This document shows, in pieces, positions 25,551-34,142 of a DNA stretch of 64,000 nucleotides. The translations under genes were made by a program, and so were the position numbers. The notes under the pieces are model-generated. The model was not told the origin of the DNA. It saw nothing but the letters and a program-made list of their open reading frames with translations, and ran no database searches. Where the stretch lies: contig NZ_JAQQXQ010000002.1 of the NCBI RefSeq assembly GCF_028595285.1, positions 124,001 through 188,000 on the forward strand, in the 5' to 3' direction. Every line of letters starts with the position of its first letter. Position 1 is the first letter of the stretch. Source of the stretch: Erythrobacter fulvus. Its GTDB lineage: Bacteria; Pseudomonadota; Alphaproteobacteria; Sphingomonadales; Sphingomonadaceae.

Positions 25551-27149
25551 TCAGTCCTTTATCAATGCGCGCAATCCTTCGATCCGGTCGGCCTCGTGCG
25601 CGGGCTTGTCCCAGCGGATGCGGTGGATGCGGGGGAAGCGCATGGCGAGGCCCGATTTGTGGCGTTTGGAGGTGTGGACGCTATCGAACGCCACCTCGAA
25701 CACCAGTTCGCGCTTTACCTCGCGCACCGGGCCGAAGCGATTGAGGGTGTTCTGCCGCACAAACTTGTCGAGCTTCTTCAATTCCGCGTCGGTGAAGCCC
25801 GAATAGGCCTTGCCCACCGGCAGCAGCTCGGCACCCGCATCGGGATCGCCGTCCCAGCAGCCGAAGGTGTAATCCGAATAGAAGCTCGACCGCTTGCCGC
25901 TGCCGCGCTGGGCATACATCACCACGCAATCCACCAACAGCGGATCGCGTTTCCATTTGAACCAGTGGCCGACCTTGCGGCCCGCGACATAGGGGCTTTC
26001 GCGGTGCTTGAGCATCAGGCCTTCGATCGCCTCGTCGCGCGCGGTTTCTCGGATCGCGGCGAGCTGGGCGAAGTCTTCCGCTTCGACCAGCGCCGACAGG
26101 TCGAAATGGCTGTCGGGCAGGCGCTCCATCAGACTTTCCAGAGTTGCGCGGCGCGACTTCCACGGGGCCTCGCGCCAGTCGGTGCCTTCGAGCAGCAGAA
26201 TGTCGTAAAGGCGGACAAAGGCGGGATATTCGCGCAGCATCTTGCCCGAAACCGTCTTGCGCCCGAGCCGTTGCTGAAGCGCATTGAAACTCGCCGCGCC
26301 GCCCGCTTCGCCGCCCTGGGTGCTGCCGCGCACCAGCAATTCCCCGTCGAGCACCGCATCCACGACAAGTACATCGAGCAATTCGGGGAAGGTCGCGGAA
26401 ATATCGTCGCCCGAACGCGAATAGATCCGCGTTTCACCGCCTGCGCGCACCAGCTGCACGCGGATGCCGTCCCATTTCCATTCGGCGGCATATTCGGCCA
26501 TATCGACCTCAGCCTCCTCCAGCGGATGGGCGAGCATGAAAGGACGGAACCGCGGGACATTGGCGAGATCGGGCGCGGGTGCGGCTCCAGTCGCCCAGTC
26601 GAACAGCTCGGCATAGGGCGGGTAGAGGGCGTGCCAATATTCCTCGACCTCCTCGACCGCGACCTCGAAGGCCTGTGCGAAGGCGGTCTTGGCCAGCCGC
26701 GCCGACACGCCCACCCGCATGCCCCCCGTGGCGAGCTTGATCAGCGCATAGCGGCCCTTTGCGTCGAGCCGGTCGAACAGGGTGGCAAGTTCCTGCGGCG
26801 CCGTGGCGCGGGTCAGCGCGGAAAGCCGCTCCACCACTTCGGTGAGCGACAGATCGGGCTGCGGGGCCGCATCTTCCGGTTCGGGCCACAACAGGCTGGC
26901 CGTTTCGGCGGTGTCACCGACGAAATCGCGCGAAAGTGTCCACAGCACCGGGTCGATGCGCTCCATCATCAGGTTGCGCACCGTCGAGGACTTCACCGCC
27001 GGAAAGTCGAGCCCGCCGGTCAGTCCCGCCAGCGCCCAGCCGCGATCGGGATCGGGCGCGCGGCGCAGGTAATCCGCGATCAGCGCCAGCTTGCGGTTGC
27101 GGCTGGTGGTGTAGACCAGCGCATCGAGCAGGGCGGCGAAGTCTTCCAT
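25551..27149 (-). CDS. ATP-dependent DNA ligase (cisplatin-damage type, LigB/LigC-like)
   Basis: This 532-residue ATP-dependent ligase has an N-terminal DNA-binding domain, an adenylation domain with catalytic lysine in EWKWDGIRVQLV (KxDG, near residue 220), and an OB-fold domain ending HRIRWDKPAHEADRIEGL. It belongs to the group found beside an exonuclease, a DEXH helicase and a phosphoesterase in a repair operon. Here the exonuclease is present at 27588-28595, but an opposite-strand gene separates the two and no helicase follows the ligase. Confidence 0.92.
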   Translation of the reverse strand: MEDFAALLDALVYTTSRNRKLALIADYLRRAPDPDRGWALAGLTGGLDFPAVKSSTVRNLMMERIDPVLWTLSRDFVGDTAETASLLWPEPEDAAPQPDLSLTEVVERLSALTRATAPQELATLFDRLDAKGRYALIKLATGGMRVGVSARLAKTAFAQAFEVAVEEVEEYWHALYPPYAELFDWATGAAPAPDLANVPRFRPFMLAHPLEEAEVDMAEYAAEWKWDGIRVQLVRAGGETRIYSRSGDDISATFPELLDVLVVDAVLDGELLVRGSTQGGEAGGAASFNALQQRLGRKTVSGKMLREYPAFVRLYDILLLEGTDWREAPWKSRRATLESLMERLPDSHFDLSALVEAEDFAQLAAIRETARDEAIEGLMLKHRESPYVAGRKVGHWFKWKRDPLLVDCVVMYAQRGSGKRSSFYSDYTFGCWDGDPDAGAELLPVGKAYSGFTDAELKKLDKFVRQNTLNRFGPVREVKRELVFEVAFDSVHTSKRHKSGLAMRFPRIHRIRWDKPAHEADRIEGLRALIKD

Positions 27150-27247
27150 CAGCCGGGCCTGCGCTTTGCGTTGCGTTTTCCGATGCTTGCGCTATTCCTC
27201 GCGACCGGCGCCGCAGCCGCGCGCGCCGTCAACAAGGATAAATCCGC

Positions 27248-27562
27248 ATGAAGTCCACCCCCCTCCTTGCTGCGGCTCTCGGCCTTGCCTGCCTTGCCGC
27301 TCCCGCCTTTGCCGAAGATACCGCCGCCGTGCCGGCCACCACTCCGGCGGCTGCCTTTACTGTCGACACGCCGATCGCCGCGCTGATGGCGGACGAGCGC
27401 GCCAAGGCCGTCCTCGACAAGCATCTTCCGGGTATCGACCAGCACCCCGCCTACGAGCAGTTCAAGGCAATGAGCCTCAAGGCGCTCGCGCCGTTCTCGC
27501 AGGGGATGATCAGCGACGACATGCTGGCCGCGATCGAAGCCGATCTCGCAACGATCAAGTAA
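27248..27562 (+). CDS. small secreted protein of unknown function
   Basis: This 104-residue protein has a clear signal peptide (MKSTPLLAAALGLACLAAPAFA, cleaved before EDTAA, shown here in under 23 residues). An Ala/Pro-rich linker and a helical domain with LMADERAKAVLDKHLPGI and a C-terminal MLAAIEADLATIK follow. It looks like a periplasmic helix-bundle protein; I do not recognise a family firmly. It lies on the plus strand between two minus-strand DNA-repair genes. Confidence 0.75.
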   Translation: MKSTPLLAAALGLACLAAPAFAEDTAAVPATTPAAAFTVDTPIAALMADERAKAVLDKHLPGIDQHPAYEQFKAMSLKALAPFSQGMISDDMLAAIEADLATIK

Positions 27563-27587
27563 GCCTTTGTGCGCGGGGACGGGGAGC

Positions 27588-28595
27588 TCAGTCATCCTCG
27601 TCCTCGTAGCCCACCAGCGCCAGCGCGCGGGCGCGGCGCTGGTTCAGTTGGCACCACCGCAGCAGTGCCTCCTCGCGGCCGTGAGTGATCCAGGTTTCGT
27701 GCGGATTCACCTCGCCGATGGTCTGCGTCAGCTCGTTCCAGTCGGCGTGGTCGGAAATGACCAGCGGCAGTTCCACCCCGCGTTGACGCGCGCGCTGGCG
27801 GACCCGCATCCAGCCGCTCGCCATCGCGGTGACGGGATCGGGCAGGCGGCGGCTCCATCGGTCATTGAGCGCCGAGGGCGGCGCGATGACGATGCTTCCC
27901 CGCATCGCTTCCTTCGAAGGCGCATCGCTGACAAGCCGCAGGTCGCCCAGCGTCACGCCGTGCTCCTCGTAAAGGCGGCACATGGCCTCCATCGCGCCGT
28001 GCAGCCAGATCGTTTCGTGATGCCCTGCGGCGCGCAGTTCCGCGATCACCCGCTGCGCCTTGCCCAAGGCATAGGCCCCGACAAGCACGCAGGATTCAGG
28101 ATCATCTGTCAGAGATTTCAATAATTTACCGATTTCTTCGACAATCGGCGGGTGCGTGAACACCGGCAGGCCGAAAGTCGCCTCGGTGATGAAGATATCG
28201 CAGGGGGTGACGGCGAAGGGCGCACAGGTGGGGTCTGCGCTACGCTTGTAATCGCCGGTGATGATCACCCGCTCGCCCGCGTGCTCAAGCAGGATTTGCG
28301 CGCTGCCGAGCACGTGGCCTGCGGGAAGGAAGGTCGCGCTAACGCCGCCGCCGAGCGTGACGCGTTCGCCATACTCCGCCGGTACCGCGCCTTCGTTTGT
28401 GTTGTAGCGCAGGTGCATGATTGCCAGCGTCGCCGGGGTGGCGATCGTCTCTCCATGCCCGCCGCGCGCGTGATCGGCATGGCCGTGGGTGACGAGCGCA
28501 CGCGGCACGGGGCGCGAGGGATCAACCCATACATCGGCAGGCACGACATGGATGCCCCACGGCTCGGGCCGGATCCAGGAGAAAGGGGCGGTCAT
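27588..28595 (-). CDS. ligase-associated DNA damage response exonuclease (metallo-beta-lactamase fold)
   Basis: This 335-residue protein has the metallo-beta-lactamase signature THGHADH (His37, His39, Asp41, His42), then GSAQILLEHAGERVIITGDYKR and SDHADWNEL, as in beta-CASP-like nucleases of the SNM1/Artemis type. The family is encoded next to cisplatin-type ATP ligases and is thought to trim ends during repair. The C-terminus carries HGREEALLRWCQL. In usual operons this gene directly precedes the ligase; here they are about 440 bases apart. Confidence 0.9.
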   Translation of the reverse strand: MTAPFSWIRPEPWGIHVVPADVWVDPSRPVPRALVTHGHADHARGGHGETIATPATLAIMHLRYNTNEGAVPAEYGERVTLGGGVSATFLPAGHVLGSAQILLEHAGERVIITGDYKRSADPTCAPFAVTPCDIFITEATFGLPVFTHPPIVEEIGKLLKSLTDDPESCVLVGAYALGKAQRVIAELRAAGHHETIWLHGAMEAMCRLYEEHGVTLGDLRLVSDAPSKEAMRGSIVIAPPSALNDRWSRRLPDPVTAMASGWMRVRQRARQRGVELPLVISDHADWNELTQTIGEVNPHETWITHGREEALLRWCQLNQRRARALALVGYEDEDD

Positions 28596-28604
28596 GCCGA
28601 TACA

Positions 28605-28645
28605 AACGAAAAGGGCGCGGACGGGTTTCCCTGTCCGCGCCCTTT
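28605..28645 (-). terminator. intrinsic terminator after clpA
   Basis: A perfect 13-base stem (28610-28622 with 28633-28645, 10-base loop, core AAAGGGCGCGGAC) sits just past the clpA stop. The minus strand continues TTTTCGTTTG. Confidence 0.85.
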
Positions 28646-28662
28646 ACTGGATTTTCGCGCGC

Positions 28663-31017
28663 TTAGCCTTCGCCGGCCTCGGGCGCGGCCTTCTTCGCCG
28701 CCGGCTTCTTCTTCGCCGGAGCCTTGCGCTTGGCCTTCACCTTGGGCGGGGCCGGAGTCATCTCGAAGGCGGGCTTGCCGTCCTTGATGCTGACATGCAC
28801 CTCGCCGCCGTCGGACAGCTTGCCGAACAGCAGTTCCTCCGCGAGCGGCTGCTTGATCTTTTCCTGGATCAGGCGGCCCATCGGACGTGCGCCGTAGAGC
28901 TTGTCGTAACCCTTGTCCGCCAGCCATGCGCGCGCGTCGCTGTCGAACTGGATGTGGACGTTCTGCTCGGCCAGCTGCAATTCGAGTTCGAGGATGAACT
29001 TGTCCACCACCCGTGCCACGGTCGAGCGGCCGAGATAGGCGAAGGGCACGATCGCATCGAGACGGTTGCGGAATTCGGGGGTGAACATCTTCTTCACCGC
29101 CTCGTCGCCCGCGTCGGCCTTGGACACATCGCCGAAGCCGATTCCCTGCCGCGCCATGTCGGAAGCGCCCGCGTTGGTGGTCATGATGAGAACCACGTTG
29201 CGGAAGTCCACCGTCTTGCCGTGGTGATCGGTCAGGCGGCCATTATCCATCACCTGCAGCAGGATGTTGAACAGATCGGGGTGCGCCTTCTCGATCTCGT
29301 CGAGCAGCAGCACGCAATGCGGGTTCTGGTCGACCGCGTCGGTGAGCAGGCCGCCCTGATCATAGCCGACATAGCCCGGAGGCGCACCGATGAGGCGGCT
29401 GACCGAGTGGCGTTCCATATATTCCGACATGTCGAAACGCTTCAGCTCGATCCCCATGATGCTGGCGAGCTGGCGCGCGACCTCGGTCTTGCCGACGCCG
29501 GTGGGCCCGCTGAACAGGAAGCTGCCGATCGGCTTGTCCGGATCGCGCAGCCCCGCGCGGCTCAGCTTCATCGCGGTCGACAGGCGGTGGATTGCCTCGT
29601 CCTGGCCGAACACGACATGCTTGAGATCGCGTTCGAGGTTTTCGAGCGCCTTCTTGTCGTCCTTGCTGACCGATTTGGGCGGGATGCGCGCCATGGTCGC
29701 GATAACCTGCTCGATCTCGCGTGCGGTGATCGTCTTCTTGCGGCGGCTCGGCGGCACCAGCATCTGCATCGCGCCGACTTCGTCGATCACGTCGATCGCC
29801 TTGTCGGGCAGCTTGCGGTCATTGATATAGCGCGCCGACAGCTCGACCGCGGTCTTGATCGCGTCGGGCGTGTACTTGACCTTGTGGTGATCCTCGAACG
29901 CGGAACGCAGGCCCTTGAGGATCGCGATGGTATCCTCGATGGTCGGCTCGTTCACGTCGATCTTCTGGAACCGGCGCAGCAATGCGCGGTCCTTTTCGAA
30001 GTGGTTGCGGAATTCCTTGTAGGTGGTCGACCCGATGCAGCGGATCGCGCCGCTGGACAGCGCGGGCTTGAGCAGGTTCGAGGCGTCCATCGCGCCGCCG
30101 CTGGTGGCGCCGGCACCGATCACGGTGTGGATCTCGTCGATAAACAGCACCGCGTGCGGCATGCCTTCGAGTTCGGAGACGACCTGCTTCAGTCGTTCCT
30201 CGAAATCGCCGCGATAGCGGGTGCCGGCCAGCAGCGCGCCCATGTCGAGCGAGTAGATCACCGCGTCCTTGAGCACTTCGGGAACGTCGCCTTCGACGAT
30301 CTTGCGCGCCAGACCTTCGGCGATCGCGGTTTTCCCGACGCCGGGATCGCCGACATAGAGCGGGTTGTTCTTGGAACGGCGGCACAGGATCTGGATCGTC
30401 CGGTCAACTTCCGGCCCGCGACCGATCAGCGGATCGATCTTGCCGCTTTCCGCCTTGGCGTTGAGGTTGACAGTGAACTGGTCGAGCGCCGTTTCCTTCT
30501 TGTTGCCGCTTTCCTTGGCCGATTGCGCTTCTTCGGCCTTGTCGGTGCCCTGCGGTGTCTTGCTTTCGATCTGGCGGCCGCCCTTGCCGATGCCGTGGCT
30601 GATATAGCTCACTGCATCGAGCCGGCTCATATCCTGCTGCTGGAGGAAATAGACCGCGTAGCTGTCCCGTTCGGAAAACAGCGCGACCAGCACGTTGGCA
30701 CCGGTGACGGTGTCCTTGCCCGACGACTGGACGTGCAGGATTGCGCGCTGGATCACCCGCTGGAAGCCGGCGGTGGGCTGCGGATCGGCCCCGTCCTCGG
30801 TCTTGAGCGACTGGTATTCCTGATCGAGATACTGCTTCACCACCTCGCCCAGCTCGGCCAGATCGACTCCGCAGGCCGCCATCACCTGGGCAGCGTCCTC
30901 GTCATCGATCAGCGCCAGCAGCAGGTGCTCCAGCGTCGCATATTCGTGCTTTCGCTCCGACGCGTGGCCGAGTGCGTTGTGCAGGGTCCGTTCGAGGTTC
31001 TGGGCGAAGCTGGGCAT
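28663..31017 (-). CDS. clpA: ATP-dependent Clp protease ATP-binding subunit ClpA
   Basis: This 784-residue AAA+ unfoldase feeds substrates to ClpP. The N-domain (SFAQNLERTLHNAL...HATLEHLLLAL pattern) is followed by AAA-1 with GDPGVGKTAIAEG (about residue 225) and AAA-2 with GPTGVGKTEVARQL (about residue 505). ClpA-type rather than ClpB, because no long middle coiled coil is present. The C-terminus has an unusual Lys/Ala/Pro-rich tail (KAKRKAPAKKKPAAKKA). The adaptor gene clpS, often directly upstream, is absent here. The gene has its own terminator. Confidence 0.96.
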   Translation of the reverse strand: MPSFAQNLERTLHNALGHASERKHEYATLEHLLLALIDDEDAAQVMAACGVDLAELGEVVKQYLDQEYQSLKTEDGADPQPTAGFQRVIQRAILHVQSSGKDTVTGANVLVALFSERDSYAVYFLQQQDMSRLDAVSYISHGIGKGGRQIESKTPQGTDKAEEAQSAKESGNKKETALDQFTVNLNAKAESGKIDPLIGRGPEVDRTIQILCRRSKNNPLYVGDPGVGKTAIAEGLARKIVEGDVPEVLKDAVIYSLDMGALLAGTRYRGDFEERLKQVVSELEGMPHAVLFIDEIHTVIGAGATSGGAMDASNLLKPALSSGAIRCIGSTTYKEFRNHFEKDRALLRRFQKIDVNEPTIEDTIAILKGLRSAFEDHHKVKYTPDAIKTAVELSARYINDRKLPDKAIDVIDEVGAMQMLVPPSRRKKTITAREIEQVIATMARIPPKSVSKDDKKALENLERDLKHVVFGQDEAIHRLSTAMKLSRAGLRDPDKPIGSFLFSGPTGVGKTEVARQLASIMGIELKRFDMSEYMERHSVSRLIGAPPGYVGYDQGGLLTDAVDQNPHCVLLLDEIEKAHPDLFNILLQVMDNGRLTDHHGKTVDFRNVVLIMTTNAGASDMARQGIGFGDVSKADAGDEAVKKMFTPEFRNRLDAIVPFAYLGRSTVARVVDKFILELELQLAEQNVHIQFDSDARAWLADKGYDKLYGARPMGRLIQEKIKQPLAEELLFGKLSDGGEVHVSIKDGKPAFEMTPAPPKVKAKRKAPAKKKPAAKKAAPEAGEG

Positions 31018-31148
31018 GGGAAATCTCTATGAGAGGGCGAGGGATGCTCCCGGAGGGGGAGCGGGGGGAGTCGTTTGCCGAGTATATGGGATGGTCGCGA
31101 GAAATTGCGAATCCGTTTGCGTGTACGCCGGAGGAAAACCCGATGGCC

Positions 31149-31352
31149 TCACCCCGACGGTTTCCCGAACAGCGCTTCGGCGGCGGCGCGGTGGGCGGCC
31201 GCCTTGCCCCGATGCGCTGTCACCCGCGCGATTTCCGCTTCGAGCAGGGCGATGCGTTCATCCAGCTCGGCCTGCGAATAGGGCCCGAGATCCTCTGCCG
31301 CGAGGTGCGAGGCCGCATCTCCTTTGGGGCGGGGGCGATCGGGCTCTTCCAT
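31149..31352 (-). CDS. DUF1192 family small protein
   Basis: This 66-residue protein matches the DUF1192 pattern: a short acidic N-terminus, AAEDLGPYSQAELDERIALL, then EAEIARVTAHRGKAAAHRAA and a C-terminal phenylalanine (ALFGKPSG). The predicted form is one long alpha-helix. It is alphaproteobacterial and of unknown function. I chose the ATG at 31352 (MEEPDRP) rather than an upstream in-frame start, since the family begins there. Confidence 0.8.
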   Translation of the reverse strand: MEEPDRPRPKGDAASHLAAEDLGPYSQAELDERIALLEAEIARVTAHRGKAAAHRAAAEALFGKPSG

Positions 31353-31454
31353 CGTCGCGCAGCATCGCAAGCCAAGCGGCTTGCTGTCAATCGGCAAGGC
31401 GGGTATTTGCCCCTTCCGCAAAGTTAACGGGGATCATTCAGGGGGATAGCGGTG

Positions 31455-32477
31455 ATGGTTGCAGGGTCCGGGGCAAGCCTCCCCGAAAGCATGACCGCAG
31501 TCGTGTTCGACAGCCCCGGGGCGCCCGATGTTCTGAAGGCCGGAACGGTCCCGCTGCCGCGCCTGCGCCCCGATGATGTGCTGATCAAGGTCGCCTATGC
31601 CGGGGTGAACCGCCCCGACTGCCTCCAGCGCGCGGGTGCCTATCCGCCGCCGCCGGGTGCCTCGCCGCTTCTGGGGCTGGAAGTTTCGGGCGAAGTGGTT
31701 GCCGTCGGTAGCGAAGTCCCGCGCGAGCTTGTCGGGCAATATGTCGCCGCGCTCACCCCGGGCGGGGGCTATGCCGAATATTGCGCCGCGCACTGGCAGC
31801 ATTGCCTGCCCGTGCCTGAGGGAATGTTGCTGGCCGAAGCCGCCGCTCTGCCCGAAACCCTGTTCACCGTGTGGCACAACCTGTTCGAGCGCGGGCTGGC
31901 GCGCGACGGGGAAAGCGTGCTGATCCACGGCGGTACTTCCGGCATCGGGACAATGGCGATCATGCTTGCCAAGGCCTTCGGAATGGACGTGATCGTCACC
32001 TGCGGCGATGCCGCCAAATGCTCTGCCGCCACCCGCATCGGCGCAGACCTTGCGATCAATTACCGCGAGGAGGATTTTGTCGAGGCGGTGATGGCGCACA
32101 CGGGCGGCAAGGGCGTCAATGTCGTGCTCGATATGGTGTCGGGCGATTATGTCGCGCGCAACCTGAAGTGCATGGCCGAGGACGGACGGCATGTGACCAT
32201 TGCGGTGCTGGGCGGGGCCAAGGCCGACATCAATATGGCGGTGGTGATGATGCGGCGGCTGACGCTGACCGGATCGACCCTGCGCCCGCGTACCGATGCT
32301 TTCAAGGCTGCGCTGGCGGACGAGATTGCCGACAATGCCTGGCCGCTGTTCGCCGACGGGGAGCTGTCGCCGGTGATGGACATGACGTTCCCGCTGGCCG
32401 AAGCCGCCGCCGCCCATGCGCGGATGGAAGCGGGCGAGCATATCGGCAAGATCGTGCTGGAGGTTGCGGGTGGCTGA
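31455..32477 (+). CDS. NAD(P)H-quinone oxidoreductase (MDR family, PIG3-like)
   Basis: This 340-residue medium-chain reductase has the GroES-like part (VLIKVAYAGVNRPDCLQRAG, YPPPPGASPLLGLEVSGEV) and the NADPH site HGGTSGIGTMAIMLAKAFG. It has no structural-zinc cysteine cluster, as in TP53I3/PIG3 and QOR enzymes that reduce quinones. I chose the ATG at 31455, which follows GGGGGA at 8 bases; a GTG at 31452 and an ATG at 31491 are alternatives. It overlaps the GST gene by 8 bases. Confidence 0.88.
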   Translation: MVAGSGASLPESMTAVVFDSPGAPDVLKAGTVPLPRLRPDDVLIKVAYAGVNRPDCLQRAGAYPPPPGASPLLGLEVSGEVVAVGSEVPRELVGQYVAALTPGGGYAEYCAAHWQHCLPVPEGMLLAEAAALPETLFTVWHNLFERGLARDGESVLIHGGTSGIGTMAIMLAKAFGMDVIVTCGDAAKCSAATRIGADLAINYREEDFVEAVMAHTGGKGVNVVLDMVSGDYVARNLKCMAEDGRHVTIAVLGGAKADINMAVVMMRRLTLTGSTLRPRTDAFKAALADEIADNAWPLFADGELSPVMDMTFPLAEAAAAHARMEAGEHIGKIVLEVAGG

Positions 32478-33098
32478 GGTGCTGACCCTCCACGAAGATC
32501 CGCGCAGCGGCAATTGCTACAAGATCAAGCTCACCGCCGCGCTGCTGGGCCTGCCGCTCGAAACCCGCGCTTATGACATCATGAAGGGCGAGACCCGCAC
32601 GCCCGAATTCCTGGCGCAGGTGAACGCCAACGGGCGTATCCCGGTTTTGCAGATCGACCGGGGCGAAACCGCGGAGTTTCTGCCCGAAAGCAACGCCGCG
32701 TGCTGGTATCTTGCCCATGGCAGCAGCCTCATCCCGCAAGATCGCTTTGCGCAGGCCGACATGCTGCGCTGGATGTTCTTCGAGCAGTATAATCACGACC
32801 CAACGTCGCCACGCTCCGCTTCTGGTTGCGCTTTGTGGGCGAGGCGAACCTGTCGGCTGAACAGCGTGCGCAAATCATGCCCAAGCGGATGGCGGGGTGC
32901 GCGGCGCTCGACCTGATGAACCGCCACCTGGCAGGCCATGCTTTTTTCTGCGGCGCTGCGGTCACGCTCGCCGACATTGCCCTTTTCGCCTATACCCACG
33001 TGGCCGAAGAGGGCGGCTTCGGGTTGGGCGATTACCCGCACATCAACAGCTGGATTGCCCGGATTCGGGCGCTGCCCGGCTTTGTGCCGATGGACTGA
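32470..33098 (+). pseudogene. glutathione S-transferase, frameshifted
   Basis: The frame opens at GTG 32470 with a typical GST thioredoxin-like domain: LHEDPRSGNCYKIKLTAALL, NGRIPVLQI, ESNAACWYLA. After FFEQYNH (near 32796) the good sequence jumps to another frame, continuing PNVATLRFWLRFVGEANLS... to GFVPMD ending at 33098. One base is missing after 32798: restoring it as GAN-CCC-AAC gives a continuous protein of about 209 residues. Either the gene is a fresh pseudogene or the assembly has an error. It would have been coupled to the quinone reductase gene. Confidence 0.85.
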
Positions 33099-33114
33099 CG
33101 GCCCCATTCAAACC

Positions 33115-33132
33115 TTGTCACAATTGCGTCAG
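33115..33132 (+). promoter_or_regulatory. candidate Pho box upstream of plcP-like gene
   Basis: TTGTCAC-AATT-GCGTCAG holds two GTCA cores spaced 11 bases, the spacing of PhoB half-sites (consensus CTGTCAT repeats). An exact CTGTCAT follows at 33191-33197, 37 bases before the gene, paired with CTGTAAC at 33178 but at 13-base spacing. The match is partial. Confidence 0.3.
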
Positions 33133-33233
33133 AATAGCAGAATATTGACCCGAAACCGTCATTTGCCTGCTCAACCCCTGTAACAATTCCCTGTCATACG
33201 GGGTCCCGGCAAGATGACTTCCGGGGATTACGC

Positions 33234-34142
33234 ATGACCGGTTCCGACCTCTCCGATCTGATTGGCACCAACGTCGCCAGCTTTCCTCTGGGCGCGCCCA
33301 GAACGCCCGAGCCCGAGGGCAACGAACGGCGCAGCTACCGCACGATCTGGATCAGCGATGTCCACCTCGGCACCAAGGGCTGCAATGCCGAGCTGCTGAT
33401 CGATTTCCTCGACCATACCGACAGCGAGACTATGTACCTCGTCGGCGACATCATCGACGGATGGCGGCTGAAGAAGAAGTTCTACTGGCCTGCCGCGCAC
33501 AACGACATCGTCTGGCGGATCATGAAGCGCGCCCGTCGCGGCACGCGGGTCGTCTATATCCCGGGCAACCATGACGAGATGTTCCGCCAGTTCACCGGCC
33601 TCAATTTCGGCGGGATCGAAATCCGCCGCGCGGCTTTCCACGACACTGCCGACGGGCGCCGGTTGATGGTGCTGCACGGCGACGAGTTCGATGCCGTCAT
33701 GCTGTCGCACCGCTGGCTCGCCTTCGTGGGGGACCATGCTTATCACCTGATGATGAAGTGCAACATCGCGGTGAACACCGTGCGCCGCTGGCTGGGCAAG
33801 CCCTATTGGTCGCTCAGCAAGGCGGCCAAGCACAAGGTCAAGAACGCGGTCGAATTCATCGGCAAGTACGAGGAAGTCGTCGCCCGCGCTGCCGGTGAAC
33901 GCGGCGTGGACGGGGTGGTGTGCGGCCATATCCACACCGCCGAATTCCGCGAGTTTCAGCACAACGGCAAGCCGGTCGAATACTGGAACGACGGCGACTG
34001 GGTCGAAGGCTGCAACGCGCTGGTCGAACATCACGACGGGCGGATGGAGATCCTCCACTGGCCGGAGGAGATCAAGCGCCGTGCCGAGGCCGAAGATGCC
34101 ACCACCCCGCACGAAACCGGCCCCGCGCGCGAGGCCGCGTGA
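33234..34142 (+). CDS. LpxH-like metallophosphoesterase, probable phospholipase C PlcP
   Basis: This 302-residue calcineurin-like phosphoesterase has all metal motifs: ISDVHLGTKG, VGDIIDGW, IPGNHDE, LHGDEFD and CGHIHTAE. Databases tend to call this family UDP-2,3-diacylglucosamine diphosphatase (LpxH), a lipid A enzyme. Sphingomonads have no LPS, and the gene overlaps (GTGA) a GT4 glycosyltransferase. In rhizobia and marine alphaproteobacteria this pair is PlcP-Agt: PlcP cuts phospholipids to diacylglycerol under phosphate starvation and Agt glycosylates it. I infer the PlcP role here; the substrate is not provable from sequence. Confidence 0.85.
   Translation: MTGSDLSDLIGTNVASFPLGAPRTPEPEGNERRSYRTIWISDVHLGTKGCNAELLIDFLDHTDSETMYLVGDIIDGWRLKKKFYWPAAHNDIVWRIMKRARRGTRVVYIPGNHDEMFRQFTGLNFGGIEIRRAAFHDTADGRRLMVLHGDEFDAVMLSHRWLAFVGDHAYHLMMKCNIAVNTVRRWLGKPYWSLSKAAKHKVKNAVEFIGKYEEVVARAAGERGVDGVVCGHIHTAEFREFQHNGKPVEYWNDGDWVEGCNALVEHHDGRMEILHWPEEIKRRAEAEDATTPHETGPAREAA

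Noticed and set aside
24990..27251. Long plus-strand open frame (753 codons) across the DUF1993 and DNA ligase genes
   Set aside because: It runs antisense to two recognisable proteins and has low-complexity His/Arg/Gly-rich translation typical of shadow frames.
28489..31032. Long plus-strand open frame (847 codons) opposite clpA
   Set aside because: It is antisense to a gene with intact AAA+ motifs. GC-rich codon bias keeps the opposite frame open, and its translation shows no recognisable domain.
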